Shown: positions 34,611 through 42,699 of the stretch, in pieces | How positions within the stretch are numbered: position 1 is the stretch's first letter | Layout: each line of letters begins with the position of its first letter | Assembly: GCA_964574935.1 (NCBI GenBank) | Contig: CAZNOZ010000008.1 | Span: 1 to 64,000 of the forward strand | Length of the DNA: 64,000 bases | Direction of reading: 5' to 3' | From: JBBECE01 sp964574935 | GTDB lineage: Bacteria; Pseudomonadota; Alphaproteobacteria; Rhizobiales; Devosiaceae | Program-made: the position numbers and the translations under genes | The notes under the pieces: model-generated | Told to the model about the DNA's origin: nothing | Database searches by the model: none | Seen by the model: the letters and a program-made list of their open reading frames with translations, nothing else

Positions 34611-34690
34611 AACAAAAAAAGAGCCGTGCGAGCACGGCTCTCGAAAGTTAACAGGGAGGCGTCAAACAGAGGGAGGAAACCGCTCTGAAA
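34611..34690 (-). ncRNA. Candidate small RNA, upstream copy
   Basis: Second copy with the same CCUCC-bearing segment and terminator. It has a possible promoter on the minus strand, TTAACA-18 bp-ATTATC, in the AT-rich stretch at about 34705-34735, which would start transcription close to 34690-34700 and give a ~75-85 nt RNA. Alternatively these are trailing sequences of the DUF1192 transcript. Confidence 0.42.
34614..34641 (-). terminator. Minus-strand terminator, repeat copy B
   Basis: Same 8-9 bp stem and T7 as copy A, exactly 153 bp away. It could also end the DUF1192 transcript, whose stop codon is 194 bp upstream. Confidence 0.82.
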
Positions 34691-34834
34691 GATCCAGATC
34701 GCTCTGGATAATTGGAGGTTAACGACAAAGTGTTAATTTTATCTTAACGGGAAGCGATTGCTTAACCCTGCCGGGGACGCGCCCCGGTCACCGGCCGGTC
34801 CGGGCTCTGCGACGGCGCGCCGTCCGCCGCCGCT

Positions 34835-35020
34835 TCACGACTTGAAGAACCCTTCCGCCTCGGACCGGTGCGCCGTTTTCGCCGCCATCGCCTCTTTCAG
34901 GCGCGCCATCTCCGCCTCCAGCAGCGCGATTCGCTGGCTCAGTTCCTCCACCGACATGGCGTCGAGCTCCATGCCGATCTCATGGCTCGTGGGCCGCTTG
35001 ACCTCGTCGTCCTCGTCCAT
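34835..35020 (-). CDS. DUF1192 family protein
   Basis: 61-residue protein typical of alphaproteobacteria, function unknown. Acidic N terminus MDEDDEVKRP, then a heptad-like helix (MSVEELSQRIALLEAEMARLK) and a short tail. It is divergent from the oxidoreductase gene with a ~70-bp spacer and lies near rcdA as in related genomes. Confidence 0.88.
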   Translation of the reverse strand: MDEDDEVKRPTSHEIGMELDAMSVEELSQRIALLEAEMARLKEAMAAKTAHRSEAEGFFKS

Positions 35021-35092
35021 GGCGCGCCTCCCTGGCCGCAATTTTAGCCCCTGCCGCTTGCCGGGAAAACCTCGATGACTATCGTGGCGTGC

Positions 35093-36094
35093 ATGGCCGA
35101 CATTCCCACCGCCATGCGCGCCGTCGCCGTCAGCCGTCCCGGCGGCCCGGAGGTCCTCGAACTCATCGAGATGTCGACGCCTTCCCCCGGCCCCGGCGAG
35201 GTTCTCATCGAGGTAGCCGCCGCCGGCCTCAACGGCGCCGACCGCTTCCAGCGCCGCGGCCGCTACGATCCCCCGCCCGGTGCTTCGCCGCTGCTCGGCC
35301 TCGAGGTCGCCGGGACCGTCGTCGGGCTCGGCGCCGGGGTCGACCCGGCCGCGATGGGCGCCGAGGTCGTGGCGCTCGCCAACGGAGGCGGCTACGCCGA
35401 ATACGCCGCGATCGCCGCCGGCCAGGTCCTGCCGCTGCCCACGGGCTGGTCCATGCTCGAGGGCGCGACCCTGCCCGAGACCTTCTTCACCATCCAGCAG
35501 ACGCTCATCGAGCATGCGGGCCTGACCGCCGGCCAGACCCTGCTCGTCCATGGCGGGGCCGGCGGCATCGGAGCCACCGCCATCCAGATCGCCCGCCTGC
35601 ACGGCGCCATCCCCTTCGCCACCGTTTCCTCGCCGGAGAAGGCCGACTATGCCCGCGCCATGGGCGCCGAGGCGACCATCGACCACACCTGCGAGGACTT
35701 CGTCGCCCGCATCGAGGCGCTCACCGGCGGCGCCGGCGCCGACATCGTCATCGACGTGGTGGGCGGCGCCAATGCCGACAAAAACCTGCACGCGGTCGCC
35801 CGGGGCGGCACCATTGTCCAGCTCACCGCCCTCGCCGGTCCCGGCGAGGTCGACCCCGGTCTTCTGGTCGCCAAGGGGCTCACCTGGTTCGGCTCGACCC
35901 TCCGTCCCCAGTCCGCCGAGGCCAAGGCCCGCTGGGCCGCGTCCCTCATGAAAGAAGTCTGGCCGGCCATCGAAGACGGACGGATCAGAAAGCCCCGCCT
36001 CCTCGCCTTCGACTTCGCCGACGCCGTCGCCGCCCACCGCGCCTTCGACGACCGCGGCCACTTCGGCAAGATCGTGCTCGAAGTCGCCCGCTGA
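35093..36094 (+). CDS. NAD(P)H-quinone oxidoreductase, zinc-free MDR family (PIG3-like)
   Basis: Medium-chain reductase of 333 aa without catalytic zinc ligands. The GroES-like N-terminal part has PGPGEVLIEVAAAGLNGADRF in pieces, and the cofactor site reads LLVHGGAGGIGATAIQIA (the AxxGxxG NADPH motif). The PIG3 subfamily is suggested by the two-domain arrangement and the C-terminal HRAFDDRGHFGKIVL. Start ambiguous between ATG 35093 and ATG 35075. Confidence 0.86.
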   Translation: MADIPTAMRAVAVSRPGGPEVLELIEMSTPSPGPGEVLIEVAAAGLNGADRFQRRGRYDPPPGASPLLGLEVAGTVVGLGAGVDPAAMGAEVVALANGGGYAEYAAIAAGQVLPLPTGWSMLEGATLPETFFTIQQTLIEHAGLTAGQTLLVHGGAGGIGATAIQIARLHGAIPFATVSSPEKADYARAMGAEATIDHTCEDFVARIEALTGGAGADIVIDVVGGANADKNLHAVARGGTIVQLTALAGPGEVDPGLLVAKGLTWFGSTLRPQSAEAKARWAASLMKEVWPAIEDGRIRKPRLLAFDFADAVAAHRAFDDRGHFGKIVLEVAR

Positions 36095-36231
36095 GACGCC
36101 CCGCTTGCCCGGCGTCCCCTCACAATCCGGTTGCGCGGCAAAAGCCCCTCGCCTATATGTGCGCCATTCCACGAACCGCTGGTTTCATGGGACGTGCGCG
36201 CCGAATTCCGCCGCACCTCCGAGGAGCGATT

Positions 36232-36969
36232 ATGGCCACTAGCTTGCTGATGCCCAAAGCCACCGCCGTGTGGCTGGTCGACAATACCTCGCTGACCTTC
36301 GATCAGATCGCCGCCTTCTGTACGCTGCATCCGCTCGAGGTGCAGGGGATCGCCGACGGCGACGTCGCCCTCGGCATCAAGGGCGTCAACCCGGTCCAGA
36401 CCGGCCAGCTCACCCGCGAGGAGCTCGAGAAGGGCGAGGCCGATGCCGCCTACCGGATGCAGATTTCCGAGCCCAAGACCACGGTCCCCGAACTCAAGCG
36501 CAAGGGGCCGCGCTACACGCCCGTCTCCAAGCGCCAGGAAAAGCCCAACGCCATCCTGTGGCTGGTGCGCAACCATCCCGAACTCAAGGACTCCCAGATC
36601 ATGCGCCTGGTCGGCACCACCAAGCCGACGATCGACGCGGTTCGCGAGCGCACCCACTGGAACGCCGCCAACCAGACCCCGACCGACCCCGTCACCATCG
36701 GCCTGTGCACCCAGATCGAACTCGACGCCGAGGTCCGCAAGGCCGCCGCCGAGGCTCCGCCGCCCGATGTTGCCGACCAGGGCACCGGCCTGATGAGCGC
36801 CGAGGAGGCCCTCGCCCGCGCCGAGGCCGAGGCGGCCCTGCAGCCCACCACCGGTTTCACGACCGGGCCCGGTGGCGCCGCCGAGCCCGCCGAGGAGCAG
36901 TTCGACGCCGATTCGGTGTTCGCCTCGCTCAAGTCGCGCAAGAAGCCCGCCACCGACTCCAAGAGCTGA
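36232..36969 (+). CDS. trcR: Cell cycle transcriptional regulator TrcR (DUF1013)
   Basis: 245-aa alphaproteobacterial protein annotated as a cell-cycle transcription regulator. MPKATAVWLVDNTSLTFDQIAAFC (in two pieces of the N terminus) and AILWLVRNHPELKDSQIMRL followed by VGTTKPTIDAVRERTHWN look like two helix-turn-helix-type segments (~15-45 and ~103-140). The C-terminal ~70 residues are Ala/Glu-rich and disordered. A GAGGAG site precedes the ATG. It is close to rcdA, another cell-cycle gene. Confidence 0.86.
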   Translation: MATSLLMPKATAVWLVDNTSLTFDQIAAFCTLHPLEVQGIADGDVALGIKGVNPVQTGQLTREELEKGEADAAYRMQISEPKTTVPELKRKGPRYTPVSKRQEKPNAILWLVRNHPELKDSQIMRLVGTTKPTIDAVRERTHWNAANQTPTDPVTIGLCTQIELDAEVRKAAAEAPPPDVADQGTGLMSAEEALARAEAEAALQPTTGFTTGPGGAAEPAEEQFDADSVFASLKSRKKPATDSKS

Positions 36970-36987
36970 CCGCGCCGGCCTCGCCCC

Positions 36988-37749
36988 GTGTCGGCCGACA
37001 TCGTCTTCGCGCTTGTCGCGGCGACCGCCGTGTTCGTCGTGGCGCTCGCCAAGTCGGGGCTGGTGGCCAGCCTGGGCATCCTCGGCGTGCCGATCCTGAT
37101 CTTCGTCATGCCGGCCCGCGAGGCCGCCGGCGTCATGCTGCCGGTGCTGCTGGTCATGGACGCCATCGGGCTCCTCGCCTATCGCCGCGAGGTTCACTGG
37201 CCCAATCTCAGGACCCTCCTGCCCGGCGCCGCGATGGGGATCGGCATCGGGTGGCTGTTCTGGGCGATAACCTCGGAAAGCGCCGTGCGCCTGGCGATCG
37301 GCATCATCGCGCTGGCCTTCGTGCTCGACGAATGGCTGCCCATCCGCAAGCGACTCGAAGGACTGCCGCCCAACCGGCCGTGGGGGGTCTTCTGGGGTTC
37401 GGTGGCCGGCTTCACCAGCTTCGTCTCGCACGCCGGCAGCCCGCCCTTCCAGATCTACGTTCTGCCCCAGCGCCTGCCGCCGCCGATTTTCGCCGGCACC
37501 AGCGTCGTCTTCTTCGCCGTCGTCAATGCCCTCAAGGTCGGCCCCTATCTGGCGCTGGGCCAGATCAACACGGGCTCGCTGATCGTCTCGATGGCCCTGT
37601 TCCCGGTCGCCGTCGGCGGCATGCTGGTGGGCATCTGGGCGGTCCGCCGCGTCTCCCCGACGCTGTTCTACCGCCTCGCCTACGCCCTGGTCTTCGCCCT
37701 CGCCTTCAAGCTGATCTGGGATGGCGCGACGGGGCTTTGGTTCTCCTAG
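36988..37749 (+). CDS. TSUP family permease (TauE/SafE, sulfite/organosulfonate exporter-like)
   Basis: 253-aa integral membrane protein with about eight hydrophobic helices. GLVASLGILGVPILIFVM near the N terminus and GFTSFVSHAGSPPFQIY in the middle mark the two TSUP repeats. Substrate unknown; relatives move sulfite, sulfonates or other anions. The start is GTG at 36988, 18 nt after trcR. Confidence 0.87.
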   Translation: MSADIVFALVAATAVFVVALAKSGLVASLGILGVPILIFVMPAREAAGVMLPVLLVMDAIGLLAYRREVHWPNLRTLLPGAAMGIGIGWLFWAITSESAVRLAIGIIALAFVLDEWLPIRKRLEGLPPNRPWGVFWGSVAGFTSFVSHAGSPPFQIYVLPQRLPPPIFAGTSVVFFAVVNALKVGPYLALGQINTGSLIVSMALFPVAVGGMLVGIWAVRRVSPTLFYRLAYALVFALAFKLIWDGATGLWFS

Positions 37750-37760
37750 GCGCCGGCACC

Positions 37761-37789
37761 AAAAAGGCCCCGGGAGGAGCCGGGGCCTT
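37761..37789 (-). terminator. Terminator of the minus-strand DUF465 gene (possibly bidirectional)
   Basis: 10-bp stem AAGGCCCCGG / CCGGGGCCTT with a 6-nt loop; on the minus strand it runs into TTTTT. It lies 26 bp after the DUF465 stop and 11 bp after the TSUP stop on the other strand, so it can serve both convergent genes. Confidence 0.82.
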
Positions 37790-37814
37790 CGCCATTCGCA
37801 ATCGCTTTTTGTCT

Positions 37815-37991
37815 TCAGTGTCGCGATTCGCGCTCCAGGCGCGCAATCTCGTCCTTGATTTCCAGCTTTCTACGCTTCAGCGCCGTGATCAGAAGCGCAT
37901 CGCGCGCCGGATGCTGCATCTCCTCTTCGATCTTCGCTTCCAGGATTTGGTGACGACGTTCCAACGCGGCCAGATGGGACGCGGCTGTCAT
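37815..37991 (-). CDS. DUF465 (YdcH) family protein, copy 1
   Basis: 58-aa helical hairpin protein: MTAASHLAALERRHQILEAK, then HPARDALLITALKRRKLEIKDEI. The KRRKLxIKDEI motif is the DUF465 signature. Function unknown. A paralogue lies 255 bp away on the opposite strand. The intervening ~255 bp hold divergent promoters and a 7-bp inverted repeat TGGATAG...CTATCCA (38075-38097). Confidence 0.88.
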   Translation of the reverse strand: MTAASHLAALERRHQILEAKIEEEMQHPARDALLITALKRRKLEIKDEIARLERESRH

Positions 37992-38246
37992 GCGCAACTC
38001 CCTGAGATCGGTTTCGATGACGATATGGTGACAAAAAAACCCGCCCTTGTCCAACGTCCGGCCGCTTGCGTGGTGGATAGTCGGTGAACCTATCCAACCC
38101 CTTGGCAAATCATAGCTTTTCCCCCTCCCCGGCACCCGTTCGGAAGCCAGCGGGCGCCGCGAATGCGGGGGGCAGTTCCGTCCGCGCGCCGGATGCGATA
38201 GCGTGTCGCCCCGCCGCCGAACGGGCGGGCGATCAATGATGGCGCC

Positions 38247-38462
38247 ATGCTGCCGCTGACCAAGGAACTTCAAGCCAGGCTCGGTCTGGAGCTCGCCGCC
38301 AAGCGCGCCGAACACGCCGATCTCGACGCCGCGATCTCGACAATGGTCGGCTCCGACACCGCCGACCAGATGCTCATCCAGCGCCTCAAGAAACGCAAAC
38401 TCCTGCTCAAGGACCGCATCGTCGAGCTCGAAAACCTCCTCCTGCCCGATATCATCGCCTGA
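38247..38462 (+). CDS. DUF465 (YdcH) family protein, copy 2
   Basis: 71-aa paralogue: RAEHADLDAAISTMVGSDTA followed by LIQRLKKRKLLLKDRIVELE, matching the family motif KKRKLxLKDxI. The N terminus is longer than in copy 1. Divergent from copy 1. Cytoplasmic, function unknown. Confidence 0.86.
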   Translation: MLPLTKELQARLGLELAAKRAEHADLDAAISTMVGSDTADQMLIQRLKKRKLLLKDRIVELENLLLPDIIA

Positions 38463-38566
38463 CCGCCCGGCCCCCCTCCGATACCCCGAAGGTCCCCCGC
38501 TTGCACTGAGCCCCCGGTTGGCGGAGATTGGCCCCGCGCCCCGCTCCCTTCCCTCCGACAGCCACA

Positions 38567-38720
38567 GTCCAAGAGCCACTGTCCAAGAGCCACNNNNNNN
38601 NNNNNNNNNNNNNNNNNNNNNNNNNNNNNNNNNNNNNNNNNNNNNNNNNNNNNNNNNNNNNNNNNNNNNNNNNNNNNNNNNNNNNNNNNNNNNGTCCAAG
38701 AGCCACTGTCCAAGAGCCAC
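38567..38720. repeat. 14-bp tandem array (GTCCAAGAGCCACT), broken by an assembly gap
   Basis: Two units are visible on each side of a 100-N gap (38594-38693), so the array extends through it and its real length is unknown. The last unit ends 5 bp before the antiporter ATG. The unit length is not a multiple of three. Confidence 0.9.
38594..38693. other. 100-N assembly gap within the 14-bp array
   Basis: Placeholder gap; both flanks are copies of the same repeat, so the assembler most likely could not resolve the copy number. Confidence 0.95.
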
Positions 38721-38725
38721 GCCCG

Positions 38726-39928
38726 ATGAGCCACGACCTTGTGCTGATCACCATCGCCGGGCTGTTGCTGGCGGGCCTGGGGGTCGAATTGCTCGGCCGT
38801 CGCATCCGGCTGCCCCGGGTGACGCTGCTGGTGCTGCTGGGGATCATCGCCGGCCCGTCGGGGCTCGCTCTGCTGCCCGCTCAATCCGGCGACTGGTATC
38901 CGCTCCTGGCGGCCGTGGCGTTGGTCATGGTGGCGTTCCTGCTCGGCGGCCGCCTCACCCGCCGGACCCTTCTCCGCGAAGGCCGGCCGGTGCTGATGGT
39001 CTCCGGCGCCGCCGTCATCGTCACCGCCATCATCGTCTTCGTTGGCCTGACTGCCATCGGCATCGACCCGATCCTGGCCCTCTTGCTGGCCGGCATTTCC
39101 ACCGCCACCGATCCGGCGGCGACCGCCGACATCGTCGGCAAGGCGGGCGAGCGCCGGGCCTTCGGGCGCATCCTCCTGGGCGTGGTCACCATCGACGACG
39201 CCTGGGGGCTGATCGTCTTCTCGATCCTGCTCGCCATCGCCGACGCGTTCTCCGGCAACGACCCGGGCGGCTCGCTCACCATCGCCCTGCGCGAGATCGG
39301 CGGCGCCGCCGTCATCGGGGTCGCCATCGGGGTGCCGGCGGCCTATCTCACCGGTCGCCTGGAGCGCGGCGAGGCGACCCGCGTCGAGGCCCTCGGGATC
39401 GTACTGCTGACCGGCGGGGTGGCGCTCTTCTTCGACGTCTCGTTCCTTCTCACGGCGATGATCGTGGGGCTGGTGATCGCCAACCTCGCCCGCCACCACA
39501 CCCGCCCCTTCCACGAGATCCAGAATTTCCAGTGGCCGTTCATGCTGTTGTTCTTCGTGCTCGCCGGCGCCTCGCTCGACGTCGCCATGCTGCCCGCGAT
39601 CGGCCTGGTGGGCATCGGCTACATTGTCCTGAGGACCGCCGGGCGGCTCGTCGGTGGCTGGCTGGGGGCCAGCCTGGCGAAGATGGCGCCCGTCGAACGC
39701 CGCTGGATGGGCGCCACGCTGATGCCCCAGGCAGGCGTCGCCATCGGCATGGCGCTGGTCGCCGCCGAATCCTTCCCCGCCTATTCCGACATCATCCTCG
39801 CGGTTGCCGTGGGCTCGACGGTCGTCTTCGAGGTCGCCGGCCCGATCCTGACGCGGATCGCCATGGACCGGACCGGAGCGGCGGAATCGGCCGCTCCGAA
39901 ACACGCCGGATTGCCGGCCTCGAAGTGA
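38726..39928 (+). CDS. Cation:proton antiporter (CPA family, Na_H_Exchanger domain)
   Basis: 400-aa membrane protein with about 11-12 helices. PRVTLLVLLGIIAGPSGLAL and AGISTATDPAATADIVGKAG followed by VVTIDDAWGLIVFS are typical; the ATDPA and DD-type acidic residues form the ion-exchange site. K+/H+ versus Na+/H+ cannot be told. The ATG at 38726 lies directly behind the 14-bp array, with no ordinary ribosome-binding site except AAGAG inside a repeat unit. Confidence 0.88.
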   Translation: MSHDLVLITIAGLLLAGLGVELLGRRIRLPRVTLLVLLGIIAGPSGLALLPAQSGDWYPLLAAVALVMVAFLLGGRLTRRTLLREGRPVLMVSGAAVIVTAIIVFVGLTAIGIDPILALLLAGISTATDPAATADIVGKAGERRAFGRILLGVVTIDDAWGLIVFSILLAIADAFSGNDPGGSLTIALREIGGAAVIGVAIGVPAAYLTGRLERGEATRVEALGIVLLTGGVALFFDVSFLLTAMIVGLVIANLARHHTRPFHEIQNFQWPFMLLFFVLAGASLDVAMLPAIGLVGIGYIVLRTAGRLVGGWLGASLAKMAPVERRWMGATLMPQAGVAIGMALVAAESFPAYSDIILAVAVGSTVVFEVAGPILTRIAMDRTGAAESAAPKHAGLPASK

Positions 39929-40199
39929 GCGCGGCCCGTCGGTTCGCCCGGGCATCGGACCCGCCCGCACGCGCCGGGTTTCGGCCGGCCTGACGCCGGT
40001 CGCCGCCGGGTGCCGGGCCCGGTTGCGCGGGGTCGATGCGCGCGTTTGCCCGCAAGAGCGTTTTCGCGCCCGAGGCTGGGTTTCGGCTTGCCGGACGCCG
40101 ATTGACACCTACCTACACCCCTATCACCCGCGCTGGCGTCGCGGCCGATCAGGCCGGGGTTTTGCCGCGGTACCGAAACCCGACACGAAGGAGACCCGA

Positions 40200-40736
40200 A
40201 TGAATACGCAACGCGCCTCATCCGCGATCGCCCGGTGGGTGTTCGCGGCAACCACCGCGCTTCTCGCGGCCTCCGCCGTCGCCCTGACGGCGTCCCCCGC
40301 CACCGCCCAGACTCGCCTGCAGGCCGGCGTGCTTGCCTGTTCCGGCGAAGGGGGCTGGGGCCTGATCATCACCTCCAGAAAAACCTTCACCTGCACCTTC
40401 TCCGGCGACGACGGCGCCGTGCGCGGTCAGTACACCGCGGTTATCAGAAGGGTCGGGATCGACCTCGGGAAGACCGGCAACACATCCCTGGTGTGGCTGG
40501 TGTTCGGCCCCGCCGACATGGTGGGAGCCAATTTCGCCGCCGGCTCGCTTCAGGGCACCTATGTCGGGGTTGGCGCCGATGCGGCGGTGGGCGTCGGCCT
40601 TGGCGCCAACGCGCTGATCGGCGGCGGCGCCGATTCCTTCGCCCTGCAGCCGGTTAGCGTCCAGGTGCAGACCGGGCTCAGTGTGTCGGCCGGCGTTCAA
40701 CGCCTCGACCTCGACTATGTCGGGCCGCTCGAGTAA
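40200..40736 (+). CDS. DUF992 periplasmic protein, copy 1
   Basis: 178 aa with a Sec signal peptide (~1-36, ending ATAQ). The mature domain begins TRLQAGVLACSGEGGWGLII and has FTCTFSGDDGAVRGQY and the glycine-rich SLQGTYVGVGADAAVGVGLG before FALQPVSVQVQTGLSV. DUF992 is an uncharacterised alphaproteobacterial envelope family. A GGAG site precedes the ATG. The 271-bp spacer upstream (39929-40199) holds a TTGACA hexamer near 40102 but no gene. A paralogue is at 43266-43742. Confidence 0.88.
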   Translation: MNTQRASSAIARWVFAATTALLAASAVALTASPATAQTRLQAGVLACSGEGGWGLIITSRKTFTCTFSGDDGAVRGQYTAVIRRVGIDLGKTGNTSLVWLVFGPADMVGANFAAGSLQGTYVGVGADAAVGVGLGANALIGGGADSFALQPVSVQVQTGLSVSAGVQRLDLDYVGPLE

Positions 40737-40754
40737 CGGCCCTTTCGCATTTCG

Positions 40755-40784
40755 CGTCCGCCGCACCCTCGCGGCGGGCGTTTT
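40755..40784 (+). terminator. Rho-independent terminator after DUF992 copy 1
   Basis: 10-bp stem CGTCCGCCGC / GCGGCGGGCG (one G-T pair), 6-nt loop, then TTTT. It lies 19 bp after the stop. Confidence 0.8.
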
Positions 40785-40862
40785 CCCTTCCCCCTTGCCC
40801 CTCCTTCCCCTTTCCGCTAATCCCCGTGCCTTCCTGAAGCGCCCGCGCCAGCCCGCCCGGCG

Positions 40863-40962
40863 NNNNNNNNNNNNNNNNNNNNNNNNNNNNNNNNNNNNNN
40901 NNNNNNNNNNNNNNNNNNNNNNNNNNNNNNNNNNNNNNNNNNNNNNNNNNNNNNNNNNNNNN
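40863..40962. other. 100-N assembly gap in the purE upstream region
   Basis: Placeholder gap bordered on its right side by a 25-bp tandem repeat. The 369-bp region 40737-41105 holds the terminator, this gap and the repeat, with no gene seen. Confidence 0.95.
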
Positions 40963-41029
40963 GAGGGCAGACCAGCCGGCCCGGCGCGAGGGCACACCAG
41001 CTCGCCTGGCGCGAGGGCACACCAGCCAA
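40963..41029. repeat. 25-bp tandem repeat upstream of purE
   Basis: Nearly three units beginning GAGGGCA(C/G)ACCAGC, period 25 bp, right against the assembly gap, so more copies are probably hidden in it. The unit varies at a few positions. Confidence 0.8.
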
Positions 41030-41105
41030 CCCATCCCCCTTGCCCCCCGCCGCGCCATCCGCTAATCCCCCGGCTTCCGAAAGCAGTGCCAAGGGGCCGC
41101 GCGAC

Positions 41106-41600
41106 ATGGCCGAAACCCCTGAAGTCGCCATCGTTATGGGCTCGCAGTCCGACTGGCCGACGATGCGCGCCGCCGCCGAGACCCTCGATGCCCTGAAGAT
41201 CGACTACGAAGCGCGGATCGTTTCCGCCCACCGCACCCCCGAGCGCCTCTACGATTTCGCCGCCTCGGCCGCCGACCAGGGCTTCAAGGTGGTCATCGCC
41301 GGGGCCGGCGGCGCCGCTCACCTGCCGGGCATGATCGCCTCGATGACGCTGCTGCCGGTCTTCGGCGTGCCGGTCGAAACCCACGCCCTGCACGGCCAGG
41401 ACTCCCTGCTGTCGATCGTCCAGATGCCGGGCGGGGTGCCGGTGGGGACCCTCGCCATCGGCCCCGCCGGGGCGGTCAACGCGGCGCTCCTCGCCGCCGC
41501 GGTCCTCGCCCTCGAGGACGAGGAGGTCGCCGAGGCGCTGGCCGACTATCGCCGCAACCAGACCGACACCGTGCCGCTCTATCCCGTCGATGACGATTGA
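41106..41600 (+). CDS. purE: N5-carboxyaminoimidazole ribonucleotide mutase
   Basis: Converts N5-CAIR to CAIR in purine synthesis. VAIVMGSQSDWPTMRAAAET, VSAHRTPERLYDF and GAGGAAHLPGMIAS are the phosphate and substrate loops, and GVPVGTLAIG follows. 164 aa. It overlaps purK by 11 nt, so the two-step PurK-PurE route is used. Confidence 0.97.
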   Translation: MAETPEVAIVMGSQSDWPTMRAAAETLDALKIDYEARIVSAHRTPERLYDFAASAADQGFKVVIAGAGGAAHLPGMIASMTLLPVFGVPVETHALHGQDSLLSIVQMPGGVPVGTLAIGPAGAVNAALLAAAVLALEDEEVAEALADYRRNQTDTVPLYPVDDD

Positions 41601-42699
41601 GCCGGCGGGCGGGCCCGCCCCCGCGCCGCCGCTCGAGCTCGGCGCCACCGTCGGCATTCTCGGCGGCGGACAGCTCGGCCGCATGCTGGCCATGGCCGCG
41701 CACCGCCTGGGCCTGAAAGCCCATATCTACTGTCCGGACCCGCAAAGCTGCGCCTTCGACGTCACCGACCTGAAGACCGTCGCCGCCTATGACGACGAAG
41801 CGGCGTTGGCCGAATTCGCCGCCGCCGTCGACGCCGTCACCTGGGAATTTGAGAACGTCCCGGCGGCAATTGTGGAGCACCCCGGAATTTCGAAACTGTT
41901 CCGGGGGTCGGCGGCAGCGCTCGCCACCTCCCAGGACCGACTTCAGGAAAAGCGCTTCTTCGAGTCCTGCGGACTTTCGGTTGCGCCCTGGCAACCGGTT
42001 GATTCCATTGACGATTTGCGCGCCGCCCTGGCGGCGATCGGCACCCCCGCGATGCTCAAGACGCGCCGGTTGGGCTACGACGGCAAGGGTCAGTGGCGGA
42101 TCGAAGGAGGAGACGATTTATCCCGCGTTTTCAAAGCGTTGGATGGCGCTCCGGCGATCCTCGAGGGCTTCGTATCCTTCGAAAAGGAACTCTCGGTCAT
42201 CCTGGCGAGGGGCCAGGACGGGGCGTTCGCCGCCTATGACCCCGTTGAAAACACCCATGAAAATCAAATCCTTAGAGTATCCGAAGTTCCCGCCGACGTG
42301 CCCGCGCCGCTCGCCGAAGCGGCCGTTCGGGCCGCCGGAACCATCGCCGGCGCGCTGGATTATGTCGGCGTCATCGGCGTCGAGTTCTTCGTCACCGGCG
42401 GCGAAAATCCTTTGTTGGTCAATGAGTTCGCCCCCCGCGTCCACAATTCCGGGCACTGGACGCACCCGGCGTGCGCGACCTCTCAGTTCGACCAGCACAT
42501 CCGGGCCGTCGCCGGCTGGCCGCTCGGCGATCCCGGCCGCTTCGCCGACGTCGAGATGCGCAATCTCATCGGCGACGAGGTTCTCAAAGCCCCGACCACC
42601 GGGGCTCCCGGCGAATTCGTCGAGATCTATGGCAAGCGCGAAATCCGCCCCGGCCGCAAGATGGGGCACCTCGTCCGCCTCGCCCCGCGCCGCCGCTAA
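41590..42699 (+). CDS. purK: 5-(carboxyamino)imidazole ribonucleotide synthase
   Basis: ATP-grasp enzyme carboxylating AIR to N5-CAIR, partner of PurE. N-terminal VGILGGGQLGRMLAMAAHRL, central MLKTRRLGYDGKGQW and C-terminal VNEFAPRVHNSGHWTHPACA are diagnostic. 369 aa. The start overlaps purE by 11 nt, implying coupled translation. Confidence 0.96.
   Translation: MTIEPAGGPAPAPPLELGATVGILGGGQLGRMLAMAAHRLGLKAHIYCPDPQSCAFDVTDLKTVAAYDDEAALAEFAAAVDAVTWEFENVPAAIVEHPGISKLFRGSAAALATSQDRLQEKRFFESCGLSVAPWQPVDSIDDLRAALAAIGTPAMLKTRRLGYDGKGQWRIEGGDDLSRVFKALDGAPAILEGFVSFEKELSVILARGQDGAFAAYDPVENTHENQILRVSEVPADVPAPLAEAAVRAAGTIAGALDYVGVIGVEFFVTGGENPLLVNEFAPRVHNSGHWTHPACATSQFDQHIRAVAGWPLGDPGRFADVEMRNLIGDEVLKAPTTGAPGEFVEIYGKREIRPGRKMGHLVRLAPRRR

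Larger units (their letters stand above)
34373..34687. repeat. 153-bp tandem duplication in the rcdA to DUF1192 intergenic region
   Basis: Two near-identical units (period 153 bp) share the edge sequence AACCGCTCTG. The only clear differences are at 34497-34502 versus 34650-34654, just after the terminator hairpin. Each unit contains a minus-strand terminator and, upstream of it on that strand, TTTCCTCCCTC and CGCCTCC. No conserved ORF is credible. The remaining parts of this 613-bp gap (34222-34372 and 34688-34834) show promoter-like AT-rich sequence but no gene. Confidence 0.9.

Noticed and set aside
34236..34615. Minus-strand ORFs with the repeated CPRAPRVEPEGRLRGWQSG peptide
   Set aside because: They arise from the 153-bp tandem DNA repeat read in frame; they lack ribosome-binding sites, cross strong terminators and show no sign of protein-level selection.
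38518..38725. N-terminal extension of the antiporter through the 14-bp repeat
   Set aside because: The open frame through N is meaningless, and the antiporter family starts at the ATG 38726. Kept only as a note because a real in-frame start upstream cannot be excluded until the gap is closed.
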